From assembly GCA_947501045.1 (NCBI GenBank), contig CANMUI010000006.1, positions 124,001 to 188,000 of the forward strand: a stretch of 64,000 nucleotides of DNA. Direction: 5' to 3'. The stretch's first letter is position 1, and every line of letters starts with the position of its first letter. The DNA comes from an uncultured Psychrobacter sp. GTDB lineage: Bacteria > Pseudomonadota > Gammaproteobacteria > Pseudomonadales > Moraxellaceae. The position numbers and the translations under genes were made by a program. The notes under the pieces are model-generated. The model was not told the DNA's origin and searched no databases. It saw only the letters and a program-made list of their open reading frames with translations. This document shows, one piece after another, positions 17,323 to 26,461 of this stretch.

Positions 17323-17612
17323 GGTATGGTGAGATAATTGTAATTAAGTTTTTTATTAAAAATGTCCTACATAAGTTCAACTTTATTATCTATACTCCAC
17401 ATCAACTGCTATTATAGCTGAGCGATTATCTTGTAGTATAAATACTTATTTACTTTCAATAGTTTGGTTTTTTAGGAGTATAACTTGGGAATTATCGGTG
17501 TTATTTTATTTTTTATATAGTTTTATTTAGGATTAACAATAGAATAAAGCTGATGCTTTTTGCACCAGCCCTTTAAGCGAATCGTTAAATTCTTTTTAAA
17601 CCAACCATTAAT

Positions 17613-18422
17613 TTAACGCCCCGTCCACACTGCATGACGCTTCTCAATAAAGGCATCAATACCTTCGCCTACGTCGTCTGCCATCATATTACAGGTCATA
17701 ATCTTACCAGCGTAGTCATAAGCCGCTGCTAGATCCATATCCAGCTGCTTATAGAACATGTCTTTGCCCGTGATAGTCGCCACCGAAGATTTGGCAATGA
17801 TGGCATCAATTAACGACTGTAGCGTGTCGTCCAATTGCTCGCTAGAGGCAACGCGATTGATCAAGCCTTGTTGCAAAGCTGCATCAGCGTCAATAAACTC
17901 GCCGGTGATTAGCATCTCAAAAGCCTTTTTGCGCGGCAGATTACGACTGACAGCGACGGCTGGGGTGGAACAAAATAGTCCGACATTGATGCCGGAGGTG
18001 GCAAATTTAGCATGGTCAGCAGCCACTGCCAAGTCGCACGCCGCCACCAATTGACAGCCTGCTGCGGTGGCAATGCCTTGTACTTTAGCGATCACTATTT
18101 GCGGCATGCGGTTGATACTGAGCATCATCTGGCTGCACTGCTCAAATAGCGATTGATGAAAAGCCTCGTCCGTATTGGCACGCATCTCTTTTAGGTTGTG
18201 CCCGGCGCAGAACGCCTTACCACTGGCGGCCATCACTACCACGCGCACAGAGCTGTCATGAGTGATGTCATCCAGCTTTTTTTGTATTGCCGAGAGCATA
18301 TCTACAGATAAAGCGTTGAATTGTTTGGGACGGTTCAAAGTCAGGGTAACGACGCCATTTGCGGCATTTTCTCTGATGACAAAAGGTTCGTTAGTGTCGG
18401 TGGTGGGATTGGCGTTTGACAT
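17613..18422 (-). CDS. Crotonase-superfamily protein, ECHDC3-like, lacking both catalytic glutamates
   Basis: A 269-aa enoyl-CoA hydratase/isomerase fold protein: oxyanion-hole segments SGKAFCAGHNLKEM and TAAGCQLVAACDLAVA are present. The two glutamates of hydratases are replaced: Gln in AAGCQLV where hydratases have CEL, and SGINVGLFCSTP where they have PE. This Gln/Asn pattern with GLFCSTP is typical of ECHDC3-type proteins, whose reaction is not settled. Ordinary crotonase hydration is therefore unlikely. Monocistronic on the minus strand, 148 bp from the glycerate kinase gene upstream on the same strand. Confidence 0.8.
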   Translation of the reverse strand: MSNANPTTDTNEPFVIRENAANGVVTLTLNRPKQFNALSVDMLSAIQKKLDDITHDSSVRVVVMAASGKAFCAGHNLKEMRANTDEAFHQSLFEQCSQMMLSINRMPQIVIAKVQGIATAAGCQLVAACDLAVAADHAKFATSGINVGLFCSTPAVAVSRNLPRKKAFEMLITGEFIDADAALQQGLINRVASSEQLDDTLQSLIDAIIAKSSVATITGKDMFYKQLDMDLAAAYDYAGKIMTCNMMADDVGEGIDAFIEKRHAVWTGR

Positions 18423-18570
18423 TTATCATCCTTGATAGTTGATATAGAGTGGGGATTTGGGATTGCAAAGGTTTGTACAGCCACATAATTAATAGCCTGT
18501 GCTGCAAGTTATATCACAATTGAGACACGAATTGCACTCCAGTAAACAACGAACATACATTACTAACTAT

Positions 18571-19728
18571 TTAAGAAGAAAGCTGCTGCCCCAAGCGCAT
18601 AGCCGCTGCCATATTCATCGCGGTGGTTTCGATATTCTCGTAGCCGTTTTTTAAGACCTCATCGATAGGGTCCAGCTTTTGAATACTAGGCATGACCACA
18701 TTAAAGGCTTTGGGTTGGGAGGTTTTTGAACTCTCCTTAGTTTTTGGTTGATTCACTGCACCGCAAATAGCGATAACTGGCTTGCCGTTTGCGCGTGCCA
18801 GCTTGCTAATACTGCCTGCAACTTTGCCCATGGCGCTTTGTGAATCAAGCATACCCTCTCCAGTAATGATTAAATCAGCACTGGCAATATGCTCATATAA
18901 ATTAACTGCTTTAGCGACGGTATCAAACCCGGATTGCAGCTTAGCGTTACAAAATCTCATCAAGGCAAAGCCAAGACCACCTGCCGCGCCTGCACCCTTT
19001 ATATTCTGATAATCCTTATCGCCTTGCTTATGACTTATCGTTGCAAAGTTATTCAAGGCATTGTCTAAAAGCTGCACTTGCTGCAAATTGGCGCCTTTTT
19101 GCGGGCCAAAGATAGAACTTGCACCCGTCTCGCCGCACAAAGGATTGGTCACATCGCAGGCCACTTCAAAGACCGTATCCAAAACCTTTGGATTGAATTT
19201 TGTATCATCTATTCGTTGCAAGCGTGCAAGCTGCAGACCACCTTGCGCCAAAGAGTTGCCATCATAATCATAAAAATTCATTCCAAGCGCCATTAGCATT
19301 CCGAGGCCCGCATCGTTGGTGGCACTACCGCCAAGACCAATGATAATGCGTTTTGCGCCCTCGTTTAGCGCATCCATAATCATCTCACCGACGCCATAGC
19401 TGCTGGTAACCAAAGGGTTTCTTTCACTACTCGTCAGCAAGTGCAAACCGCAAGCTTGCGCGATTTCAATCACCGCAGTGCCATCAGAGAGTAATAAATA
19501 TTTTGCCGTGATAAGCTGCATCAGTGGGTCATGAACGCGCACTGACTTCCAGCGTCCACCAAGCGCATATGACAATACGTCTGAGGTGCCTTCGCCGCCG
19601 TCCGCCATCGGCAGTAAAGTATAATTAGCATTGGAAAAGACTTGGCTAAATCCTGACTTTATCGCACGGCAGACATCGATAGCGGCTAGGCTTTCTTTAA
19701 AGGAGTCGGGGGCGATAAGTATTTTCAT
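18571..19728 (-). CDS. Glycerate 2-kinase (type 1)
   Basis: Phosphorylates D-glycerate to 2-phosphoglycerate with ATP, feeding glyoxylate or glycerate carbon into glycolysis. The 385-aa protein begins with the family signature KILIAPDSFKESL and has ADGGEGT, GLGGSATNDAGLGML and ITGEGMLDSQS. Length is normal for GlxK/GarK. A short charged insert (KTKESSKTSQPK) near the C-terminus is unusual. It may be cotranscribed with the downstream crotonase homologue and is divergent from cobT. No glyoxylate carboligase or tartronate reductase gene is nearby. Confidence 0.88.
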   Translation of the reverse strand: MKILIAPDSFKESLAAIDVCRAIKSGFSQVFSNANYTLLPMADGGEGTSDVLSYALGGRWKSVRVHDPLMQLITAKYLLLSDGTAVIEIAQACGLHLLTSSERNPLVTSSYGVGEMIMDALNEGAKRIIIGLGGSATNDAGLGMLMALGMNFYDYDGNSLAQGGLQLARLQRIDDTKFNPKVLDTVFEVACDVTNPLCGETGASSIFGPQKGANLQQVQLLDNALNNFATISHKQGDKDYQNIKGAGAAGGLGFALMRFCNAKLQSGFDTVAKAVNLYEHIASADLIITGEGMLDSQSAMGKVAGSISKLARANGKPVIAICGAVNQPKTKESSKTSQPKAFNVVMPSIQKLDPIDEVLKNGYENIETTAMNMAAAMRLGQQLSS

Positions 19729-19856
19729 AGGGTGCTCGAAGAAGTTAGTATTTTGTTTGAGGTATTCAGTTTATCAAACCTAATCATATCATCATAAATT
19801 AGATAATCTGCTACCATAGACGCCTGTTTTATTAATAATACGATTAGGATCAAGCT

Positions 19857-20903
19857 TTGACTACATTTATCACCCCTCCGATTGCTAACCTTGAGAACAA
19901 CGACTTACGCGAGCAGCTGCAGCAGATCATGGATACCAAGACTAAACCGCTTGGTGCGCTTGGACGTTTAGAGGCGCTGGGACTACAAATCGGTATGATT
20001 CAAGGAACGACGACTCCGCATATCGAGCAACCGCAGATCCGCGTATTTGCCGCTGATCATGGTTTAACTAAGCATGGTACATCGGCGTATCCCAGCGCGG
20101 TTACCGCGCAAATGGTAAATAACTTTTTAAATGGCGGTGCGGCAATTAATGTGTTGGCGCGCCAGCATAACATTGAGCTAAAAGTCGTTGATGCGGGCGT
20201 AGTCAGTGATTTTGAGACTCATGCAGACTTAATAAGCCACTATAAAGTTCGCCAAGGTAGCCGCGATGCGCTAACTGAGCCTGCGATGACGGATGAGGAG
20301 TGCTTACTTGCGCTTAATAACGGTATGAAAGTAGCTGAGACGCTTAGAGGCAGTTTATTTATCGTCGGTGAGATGGGCATTGGTAATACCTCAGCCGCTA
20401 GCTTACTTTTAGCGCGTTTGGGCGATTTGCCGATTGCGGATTGCATTGGTCGCGGTACGGGTCTTGATGATGCAGGACTTGCGCATAAAGAGAGCGTTTT
20501 AACTCAAGTATTAGCGCGTCATCATGAGGCCAAATCACCATTTGAGGCTCTTGCAGCTTTGGGCGGGCTTGAGATTGCGATGATGGCAGGGGCGCTTATA
20601 CAAGCGGCGAGTGATAGAAAGGTTTTGTTAATCGATGGTTTTATTGCCAGCGTGGCTTTACTCGTTGCCGAGCGTTTAGCGCCTGGCGTAGTGCAGTACG
20701 CGGTGTTTGCGCATCATTCCGCTGAGCCGGGACATATAGAGTTGCTAAAATTGTTAGATGCCAAGCCGTTACTGGATATGGATATGCGTTTGGGCGAGGG
20801 TAGCGGGGCGGCGCTAGCCTATCCTATTTTGCAATCGGCCTGCGCTATTATTAATGAGATGGCGAGCTTTAGTGATGCGGGCATTAGCGAAAAGGGTAAT
20901 TGA
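19857..20903 (+). CDS. cobT: Nicotinate-nucleotide--dimethylbenzimidazole phosphoribosyltransferase
   Basis: Makes alpha-ribazole 5'-phosphate for the lower ligand of cobalamin. The 348-aa protein is full length and has VFAADHGLTKHG, NNFLNGGAAINVLA, GEMGIGNTSAAS, GRGTGLDD and AEPGHIELL, the last with the catalytic-Glu region. The start is TTG at 19857, preceded by TAGGAT at 19845-19850; no ATG is available without losing the N-terminus. The stop overlaps the cobS start by one base, so the two are translationally coupled. I saw no cobalamin riboswitch in the 128-bp upstream spacer. Confidence 0.92.
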   Translation: MTTFITPPIANLENNDLREQLQQIMDTKTKPLGALGRLEALGLQIGMIQGTTTPHIEQPQIRVFAADHGLTKHGTSAYPSAVTAQMVNNFLNGGAAINVLARQHNIELKVVDAGVVSDFETHADLISHYKVRQGSRDALTEPAMTDEECLLALNNGMKVAETLRGSLFIVGEMGIGNTSAASLLLARLGDLPIADCIGRGTGLDDAGLAHKESVLTQVLARHHEAKSPFEALAALGGLEIAMMAGALIQAASDRKVLLIDGFIASVALLVAERLAPGVVQYAVFAHHSAEPGHIELLKLLDAKPLLDMDMRLGEGSGAALAYPILQSACAIINEMASFSDAGISEKGN

Positions 20904-21739
20904 TGTCAGATAAATCTGAACAAACCTCTAAACCACTGCCCAAAGCAATCAAACACGAATGGACATTATTATTAGTTGCCACCCAGTTTTTGACCCGTTT
21001 GCCCGTTCCACAGTTTAGCCACTATGAGCCGCAGTGGCTACATCAAAGCAGTCGCCATTTTCCGGCAGTAGGCCTGCTGGTTGGACTGGCTTGCGCGGGC
21101 GTGTTTTGGTTGACCAGTAGCCTGTTTACACCACTTGTTGGTGCAGTAATAAGCACCGCTTTTGGCATTAAGCTTACTGGCGCTTTTCATGAAGACGGGC
21201 TTGCTGATACTTGTGATGGCCTTGGCGGCGGTCTCACCCGCGAGCGTACGCTTACCATTATGAAAGACTCACGCCTTGGGACTTATGGGGTTCTGGGACT
21301 TGTTTCAGCGCTACTGATTAAGATAAGCCTGTTAGCGTCTATGCCGGTATCTGTAGCTATTGTCGCTTTAATTATCGGACATACTGCCTCGCGCCTGCTT
21401 TGCATTAGCCTGATTGCGCTACTGCCTTATGGCGGCGAGATTGAACATGCCAAAGCCAAACCGATGGCGCAGCAATTAACCTCAAAACAAGGCATTATCG
21501 CTAGTGGCTGGCTAGTATTGGGACTAATTTTAGTTATTGTTTTATTCCCAAATACTATTAGTCAGATTAGTATTTGGCAGTGGGTTTTGGCTTTGCTATT
21601 GGGTTTAATTGCCACCGACTATATGCGCCGATTATTACGCAGACGTCTGCAAGGTTATACGGGTGATGGGCTAGGGGCAACGCAGCAATTAAGTGAAGTG
21701 GCGATTTATGCGGGGTTGGCGGCAGTATTACCGTTTTGA
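20903..21739 (+). CDS. cobS: Adenosylcobinamide-GDP ribazoletransferase
   Basis: Inner-membrane enzyme joining adenosylcobinamide-GDP to alpha-ribazole (or its phosphate), the last assembly step of cobalamin. The 278-aa protein has several hydrophobic helices and the signature HEDGLADTCDGLGGG at about 98-112, and ends YTGDGLGATQQLSE. ATG 20903 overlaps the cobT stop (TGATG), with AAAGGG at 20891-20896 as ribosome site; an in-frame TTG one codon earlier is less likely. Confidence 0.92.
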   Translation: MSDKSEQTSKPLPKAIKHEWTLLLVATQFLTRLPVPQFSHYEPQWLHQSSRHFPAVGLLVGLACAGVFWLTSSLFTPLVGAVISTAFGIKLTGAFHEDGLADTCDGLGGGLTRERTLTIMKDSRLGTYGVLGLVSALLIKISLLASMPVSVAIVALIIGHTASRLLCISLIALLPYGGEIEHAKAKPMAQQLTSKQGIIASGWLVLGLILVIVLFPNTISQISIWQWVLALLLGLIATDYMRRLLRRRLQGYTGDGLGATQQLSEVAIYAGLAAVLPF

Positions 21740-21863
21740 TTTTTATAAAAATATTCCGCTTTAAAGTAATTAATTCTATTGATGTAGGCTGGCGCTTTAG
21801 CCCAGCACCTAGTTTTAAACTGAGTTAAAAACGTCATCTATAACGTTTATTAAGGTATAAATA

Positions 21864-22427
21864 ATGGAGCTATATATCTGGCGTCATCCTAAGCCGCTTG
21901 CCGCCAATGGTCTTTGTTTGGGTCAAACTGATATGGGCGTCCATCCGCGCAAGCTCAAACGTCTTGCCAATCAAATTGAGCGTTTTGTACGGCTGCATAA
22001 ACTGCCAAAGGTAATTTGGGTTAGTCCTTTGCAGCGCTCTTTAAAAGTAGGTGAGCTTTTAGCACAGAGAGGCTTTAAATGTCAGGTTGCGCCTGATTTG
22101 ATGGAGCTGAATTTTGGCACTTGGGATGGACGACCTTGGTCAGATATTCCCAAGCAAGCTATCGATGAGTGGTGTGCTGATTTTGCGCAATCTGCCCCCT
22201 ATAAAGGCGAGAGCGTGCAAGAGCTGTTTACGCGAGTAGAGACGCAAATAGGCAGCTGGCTAAAAGCGTGTTCGATAGAAAACAACGATGAGCCAGTACT
22301 CGCCGTCGGTCATGCGGGCTGGATCAATGTCGCTAGGATGCTTGCTGCTGGAGAAGGAGTGCCGCAAGTGGCTGCTGACTGGCCGCGTCCCGTTGGCTAT
22401 CGAGAGTTGAGTAGTTTGAGGTTTTAA
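21864..22427 (+). CDS. Histidine phosphatase, CobC-like alpha-ribazole phosphatase
   Basis: A 187-aa phosphoglycerate-mutase-superfamily enzyme with the catalytic RH in IWRHPKP at residues 7-8, SPLQRS and VGHAGWINVAR containing the second histidine. Family members hydrolyse phosphate monoesters. Its place 124 bp after cobS makes alpha-ribazole-5'-phosphate phosphatase (CobC) the best guess. The spacer contains an imperfect GC-rich hairpin at about 21786-21812 without a T run. CobC normally has RHG or RHT where this has RHP. Confidence 0.75.
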   Translation: MELYIWRHPKPLAANGLCLGQTDMGVHPRKLKRLANQIERFVRLHKLPKVIWVSPLQRSLKVGELLAQRGFKCQVAPDLMELNFGTWDGRPWSDIPKQAIDEWCADFAQSAPYKGESVQELFTRVETQIGSWLKACSIENNDEPVLAVGHAGWINVARMLAAGEGVPQVAADWPRPVGYRELSSLRF

Positions 22428-22608
22428 AGTGCGTATTATATTTTTAAACGATGTCTCTAGTTGCTAAAATTAAACTTCTGTTACTTGTAAAAACACTAAA
22501 CATTATACTACTAATACTTGACAATATTTCAGTACCCTCTATACTTTTCTCATTACTCAGTTTAATAACTTTTGTTGATAAACTGTCCGTTCTACTGTGA
22601 CAGCAGCG

Positions 22609-25600
22609 ATGATGAGAAACCCTTTTATGTCCTCACAACATGCCCGTCTGCACCAGCTCTACGTAAAATCTGATATCTTACCTTTTGACTCCCTGTATCC
22701 AGTGGCCTTCTCATTAGCAAGCGCAATCAATCAGCTGGCTTTAGGAAATATCTTAATATACAGCCATACCTTTTTAGATGCGAACGCTTGTCTATCCTTG
22801 ATCGGCTCGCCCTTATGTTTAACCACCCTCAGCGCTGACCGCACGCCTACCTATCGTACTGGGCTTATCAATACGGTAAACTATCAGTACTCAGATGGCG
22901 CGACTCATTTTTATAGCCTAGAGATAGTCACCCCTGACTGGTTACTTACCCAATCCATTCATACCCGCAGCTTTGTCAATCAATCCACGCTCGATATTAT
23001 CACCGCCATCCTTAGTGATTATGACTTTGACTGGCAAATATCAGAGACGCTACTATCAGCAGATAGTATTCATACGCATACCTCATCGAGATTAACCGCA
23101 CCATTAACGATGCGCAGCCAATCTGATATCAGTGACTATGACTTTATCATGGGACTGCTATCTGACATTGGCATCTCAACCTTATGGATAAACGGCGACT
23201 CCATTGACAATCTCGGCCACTGGTTACTGTTAAGCGGTTTGGATGACAGCGAGCTTGCACCCGTAGACTACCGCTACGCGACCTCCTCAGTACAATCTGG
23301 TAGTGACACCGTTGACGAGCTACAAATGAGCGCCAAGAAGCGCGGCACTGCCACCGTTAGAGTACGCGCTGATGGTCTGGCTGCGGATACCATCTATGAG
23401 GGACGCGCGTATGATGACTCGCCCCTTGCTCTAGATAACACTGCCGTACTGTTAGGCGCGCCTTCAAGGGTGGATAGCGATGAAGCGGCCACTCGTTTGG
23501 CCGAGCAGTGGGTCGCTGCTAATCACTGCAACCGCGAATACTACCTTGCCACCGGTCCCATGCGCGGTCTAAGTATCGGCAGTCCCGTTCATATCAACAA
23601 CCTACCAACCATTAACAGTCTATCCACCTACTGCAGCGCACTGACCCTGATCGGTATCGAACCGGATAGCGACAGCGTCTCCTATCACCACCAAGTATTT
23701 ATAGCGGACTGGCTTAAACGCACTACGAAACAAGCCAAGCAGAAAAGCCTCATCACGCAGCAGGCAGACAGCACAGTACATAGGGTCTCCCCCGACCTGC
23801 CTCCATACGGTCTCAAGATCGCTCAAGACACTGGCGTCTGGGTCAAAGCCGTGCTCCTAGAGTCTACCATTGCCTACGCTCCCTATCCAAGCAGGCAATC
23901 CTTTGTCAGCAGTACCTATACCGGTGTCACTCAAGCGCGTACTGGCGATCAGACTACCTCAGCCACACCAAGCTATGCCTCACAGGTCACCGATGATGGC
24001 TTACAGCGTACCATCACCACTCCAGTGTCAGCAGGAATCAGCTCGCACGATGATGGCACAACCCCGCCGCTTAGAGCACTACAACTCTCCTCAGGTGCCA
24101 CCCACGGCTGGCAGTTTGCCCCAAGACTCGGGCAAGCGGTTCTCCTCAATCATTGGTACGGCGATAAAGACAGTCCGGTTATTAGCCGCAGCCTCTATGA
24201 CGGTATCGGCATGGGCGACACTGATGATAACGACATCACTACTCGTGACGCCGGACTCTCCAACCGGCATAACCTACAAAACGGGTCTTCTCCAAGATGG
24301 CATGGCGGCGGACTCAGTCACTCGCAAATCAAGGATGATGATAGTCACAGTGGCTGGATCTCTGGTATCGCTCAGTACGGATTGACCTCAGACTCTGAGG
24401 TCACCCTTCTCTTTGATGACACCCCCAACCAGATCGGCACGCAGTGGAGCCTTAATACAAAGAGTCGTGCCAACGCGCAAAACCCAACCAGCACAGGCAA
24501 AGCCACCTTTGCCCCTGACGAGCACGTGCTTGAATTAGGCATATTGCGGCACAGATTTAGCAACCATCAATCGACAACCAGCGGACAAGGCATCAACCTT
24601 GCCACTGACCATGGGCTGCAAGCCATAGCAGACAGTGGCGTATTGCTCTCTACCTTTGGGATCCGGCACACCCAATCCGAGCATGAATCGGCTTGGGTGA
24701 ATGACGCCGGACAACGTCAGCTGAAACTGGGGGCAGAGCTGACCGAGACCCTAATGGAAGCCAAACAAGCACACTTGCAATCCACCCAAGAGATAAGTAG
24801 CGCTAACGATTCTATAAAAGCGTTTGAAACTGCAGCGCAGGTGATAGATGACACGCTAAATACAGAAGTCTTAGGCGCACCTGATGTATCGATAGTGAGT
24901 AAAGACAGTATTCTGGCATCAAGCAACAATACGCTAACCACCGCCAAGACACTCATTAGACAATCAGGCGCTACCCAATCAGATGTGGTGGCAGGCAGTT
25001 ACACCCTCACCGCTGATCGTATCGAGTCACTGTCAGGTATCGCCGGACAAGCCGGTAGTGATAAAGGGGGGTCAGGACTGCATATCAGTGCCAATACCAA
25101 ACCGCTAGCGATACAAGCACAAGGCGGTGAGCTGCAATTGCATAGCCAGCAAGGTATGACGATTGGTAGTGAGTCGGGTCAGGTGAATATCTCCAGTCCC
25201 AAACGCATTAAGTTCCAGACAAGTAGCGGGGCATCACTGACGATTGATGAGAGCGGTATTAAGCTGGTGTGTCCGGGGGAGATTAAGGTTCTGGCGGTGA
25301 AGAAGAGTTTGGTGATGGGTAGTAAGGTTAATGCGCCTATGATTGCTTTACCGACTTCGGGGTTGTTTAGTAAAGCATTTGATCTTAAAAAACTCATTCC
25401 TCAAGATTTAATAGATCAAGGTATTAGCTATAAGCTTATTAATAAGACAAGAGGCACAGAGATTGAAGGTAAGCTTGATGAAGAGGGTCAGACATTAAGA
25501 GTGTTTGGGGATGAGCCTGAAAAAGTTGAGTTAGAGATTTTTGGCAACGTGAACCGCAAAGGAGAGATTAAGGTCACTGATGTATCAGATCAGATAGAGT

Positions 25601-25680
25601 ACGATGATTGCTCTATTGAAGACCTATTTGAAGATTGTGGCGATAATCATGCATATGATGAAAATGACTTTGGCTGTTAA
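22609..25680 (+). CDS. vgrG: Type VI secretion VgrG spike protein with C-terminal extension
   Basis: A protein of about 1020 aa with the VgrG plan: phage gpD/gp27-like N-terminal half (residues about 1-400), a gp5-like OB segment (HGWQFAPRLGQAVLLNHWYGDKDSPV at about 490-515 is the typical VgrG boundary), then a DUF2345-type needle (GINLATDHGLQAIADSGVLLST, LHISANTKPLAIQAQGGELQL, QQGMTIGSESGQVNIS). The last 100 residues form an extra domain resembling a transthyretin/carboxypeptidase-regulatory fold (ISYKLINKTRGTEI, GQTLRVFGDEPEKVELE) and a very acidic tail. Such extensions dock cargo effectors. Starts at 22597 (GTG), 22609, 22612 or 22627 are all possible. No other T6SS structural gene is in the window. 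Confidence 0.85.
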   Translation: MMRNPFMSSQHARLHQLYVKSDILPFDSLYPVAFSLASAINQLALGNILIYSHTFLDANACLSLIGSPLCLTTLSADRTPTYRTGLINTVNYQYSDGATHFYSLEIVTPDWLLTQSIHTRSFVNQSTLDIITAILSDYDFDWQISETLLSADSIHTHTSSRLTAPLTMRSQSDISDYDFIMGLLSDIGISTLWINGDSIDNLGHWLLLSGLDDSELAPVDYRYATSSVQSGSDTVDELQMSAKKRGTATVRVRADGLAADTIYEGRAYDDSPLALDNTAVLLGAPSRVDSDEAATRLAEQWVAANHCNREYYLATGPMRGLSIGSPVHINNLPTINSLSTYCSALTLIGIEPDSDSVSYHHQVFIADWLKRTTKQAKQKSLITQQADSTVHRVSPDLPPYGLKIAQDTGVWVKAVLLESTIAYAPYPSRQSFVSSTYTGVTQARTGDQTTSATPSYASQVTDDGLQRTITTPVSAGISSHDDGTTPPLRALQLSSGATHGWQFAPRLGQAVLLNHWYGDKDSPVISRSLYDGIGMGDTDDNDITTRDAGLSNRHNLQNGSSPRWHGGGLSHSQIKDDDSHSGWISGIAQYGLTSDSEVTLLFDDTPNQIGTQWSLNTKSRANAQNPTSTGKATFAPDEHVLELGILRHRFSNHQSTTSGQGINLATDHGLQAIADSGVLLSTFGIRHTQSEHESAWVNDAGQRQLKLGAELTETLMEAKQAHLQSTQEISSANDSIKAFETAAQVIDDTLNTEVLGAPDVSIVSKDSILASSNNTLTTAKTLIRQSGATQSDVVAGSYTLTADRIESLSGIAGQAGSDKGGSGLHISANTKPLAIQAQGGELQLHSQQGMTIGSESGQVNISSPKRIKFQTSSGASLTIDESGIKLVCPGEIKVLAVKKSLVMGSKVNAPMIALPTSGLFSKAFDLKKLIPQDLIDQGISYKLINKTRGTEIEGKLDEEGQTLRVFGDEPEKVELEIFGNVNRKGEIKVTDVSDQIEYDDCSIEDLFEDCGDNHAYDENDFGC

Positions 25681-25713
25681 ACCTCTTAATAGGGTAAATT
25701 TATAGGATAACCT

Positions 25714-26460
25714 ATGTACTTGTTTAATAATAAAAAGCTATGCTTTTTTTCAATATTCCTCTTTACGACACCATTTATCAGTGTAGCTCAAACCACAAAC
25801 GAAGAAGATTATCAAAGTTATAGAGATAGCATACCAGTTGTTCAGCTCAAGATGATTCCTAATTCAAAAGAAGAAGTAAACGAATCTTTCAACCAAACCA
25901 ATGAACCAGACTCAATGAGCTATACCGATAAACTAAATAAAGAACTGGCAATCAATGAAGTTTCTTTTCGGTATGTAGATTATGAGTATGACGATGGGAA
26001 GTTCACTACTTATCCATTTGAACTAGTGAACGAGAAATTACTAACGATAGAAGGTAGTAATCCTAATTATGATAAAAGATACGACAAAGCCTTTCAAAAA
26101 ATGATTTCTAAACTTGTCAGCCCTATCGACTTGGCTCACAAGGAAATTTATGCAATGGGAACACAACGAGAAGGAGTGTACATACAAGATATAAATACTA
26201 ATAAAAAGTATGTGTTCAACAAGATTTGCTTCGATAGTAAATGTGCTTTAGGGCAAGTGTTTTATATCTTTGACCCAAAAAGCTATGAAATGACAGGTAT
26301 GCTTTATGATGGTTGTTCTTTTATCAAAAATAATATAACAGGTAATGAGCAGCGTACTAAAGAGCTATTACAAAAATATATCGATGTACAAGACCCTCTA
26401 GATTATAGCTATGCTCCTGATGTTTGTAAAAAGCAGTTGTCGATAGCGAAGGAAAAATAA
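25714..26460 (+). CDS. Exported protein of unknown function, candidate immunity protein or accessory factor
   Basis: A 248-aa protein with an N-terminal signal peptide (hydrophobic CFFSIFLFTTPFISVAQ, likely cleaved after about residue 25) and a soluble, Lys/Tyr-rich remainder with four cysteines near the C-terminus that could form disulphides in the periplasm. I do not recognise the family. It lies 33 bp after vgrG and its stop is 1 bp before the ATG of the putative effector. A periplasmic protein next to a peptidoglycan-targeting effector is where an immunity protein would be expected; that role is inference. Base composition is AT-richer than vgrG, suggesting exchange of the cargo module. 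Confidence 0.6.
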   Translation: MYLFNNKKLCFFSIFLFTTPFISVAQTTNEEDYQSYRDSIPVVQLKMIPNSKEEVNESFNQTNEPDSMSYTDKLNKELAINEVSFRYVDYEYDDGKFTTYPFELVNEKLLTIEGSNPNYDKRYDKAFQKMISKLVSPIDLAHKEIYAMGTQREGVYIQDINTNKKYVFNKICFDSKCALGQVFYIFDPKSYEMTGMLYDGCSFIKNNITGNEQRTKELLQKYIDVQDPLDYSYAPDVCKKQLSIAKEK

Positions 26461-26461
26461 T

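Noticed and set aside
19729..19856. Cobalamin riboswitch before cobT
   Set aside because: The 128-bp spacer is too short and AT-rich, and I could not find a B12-box-like core.
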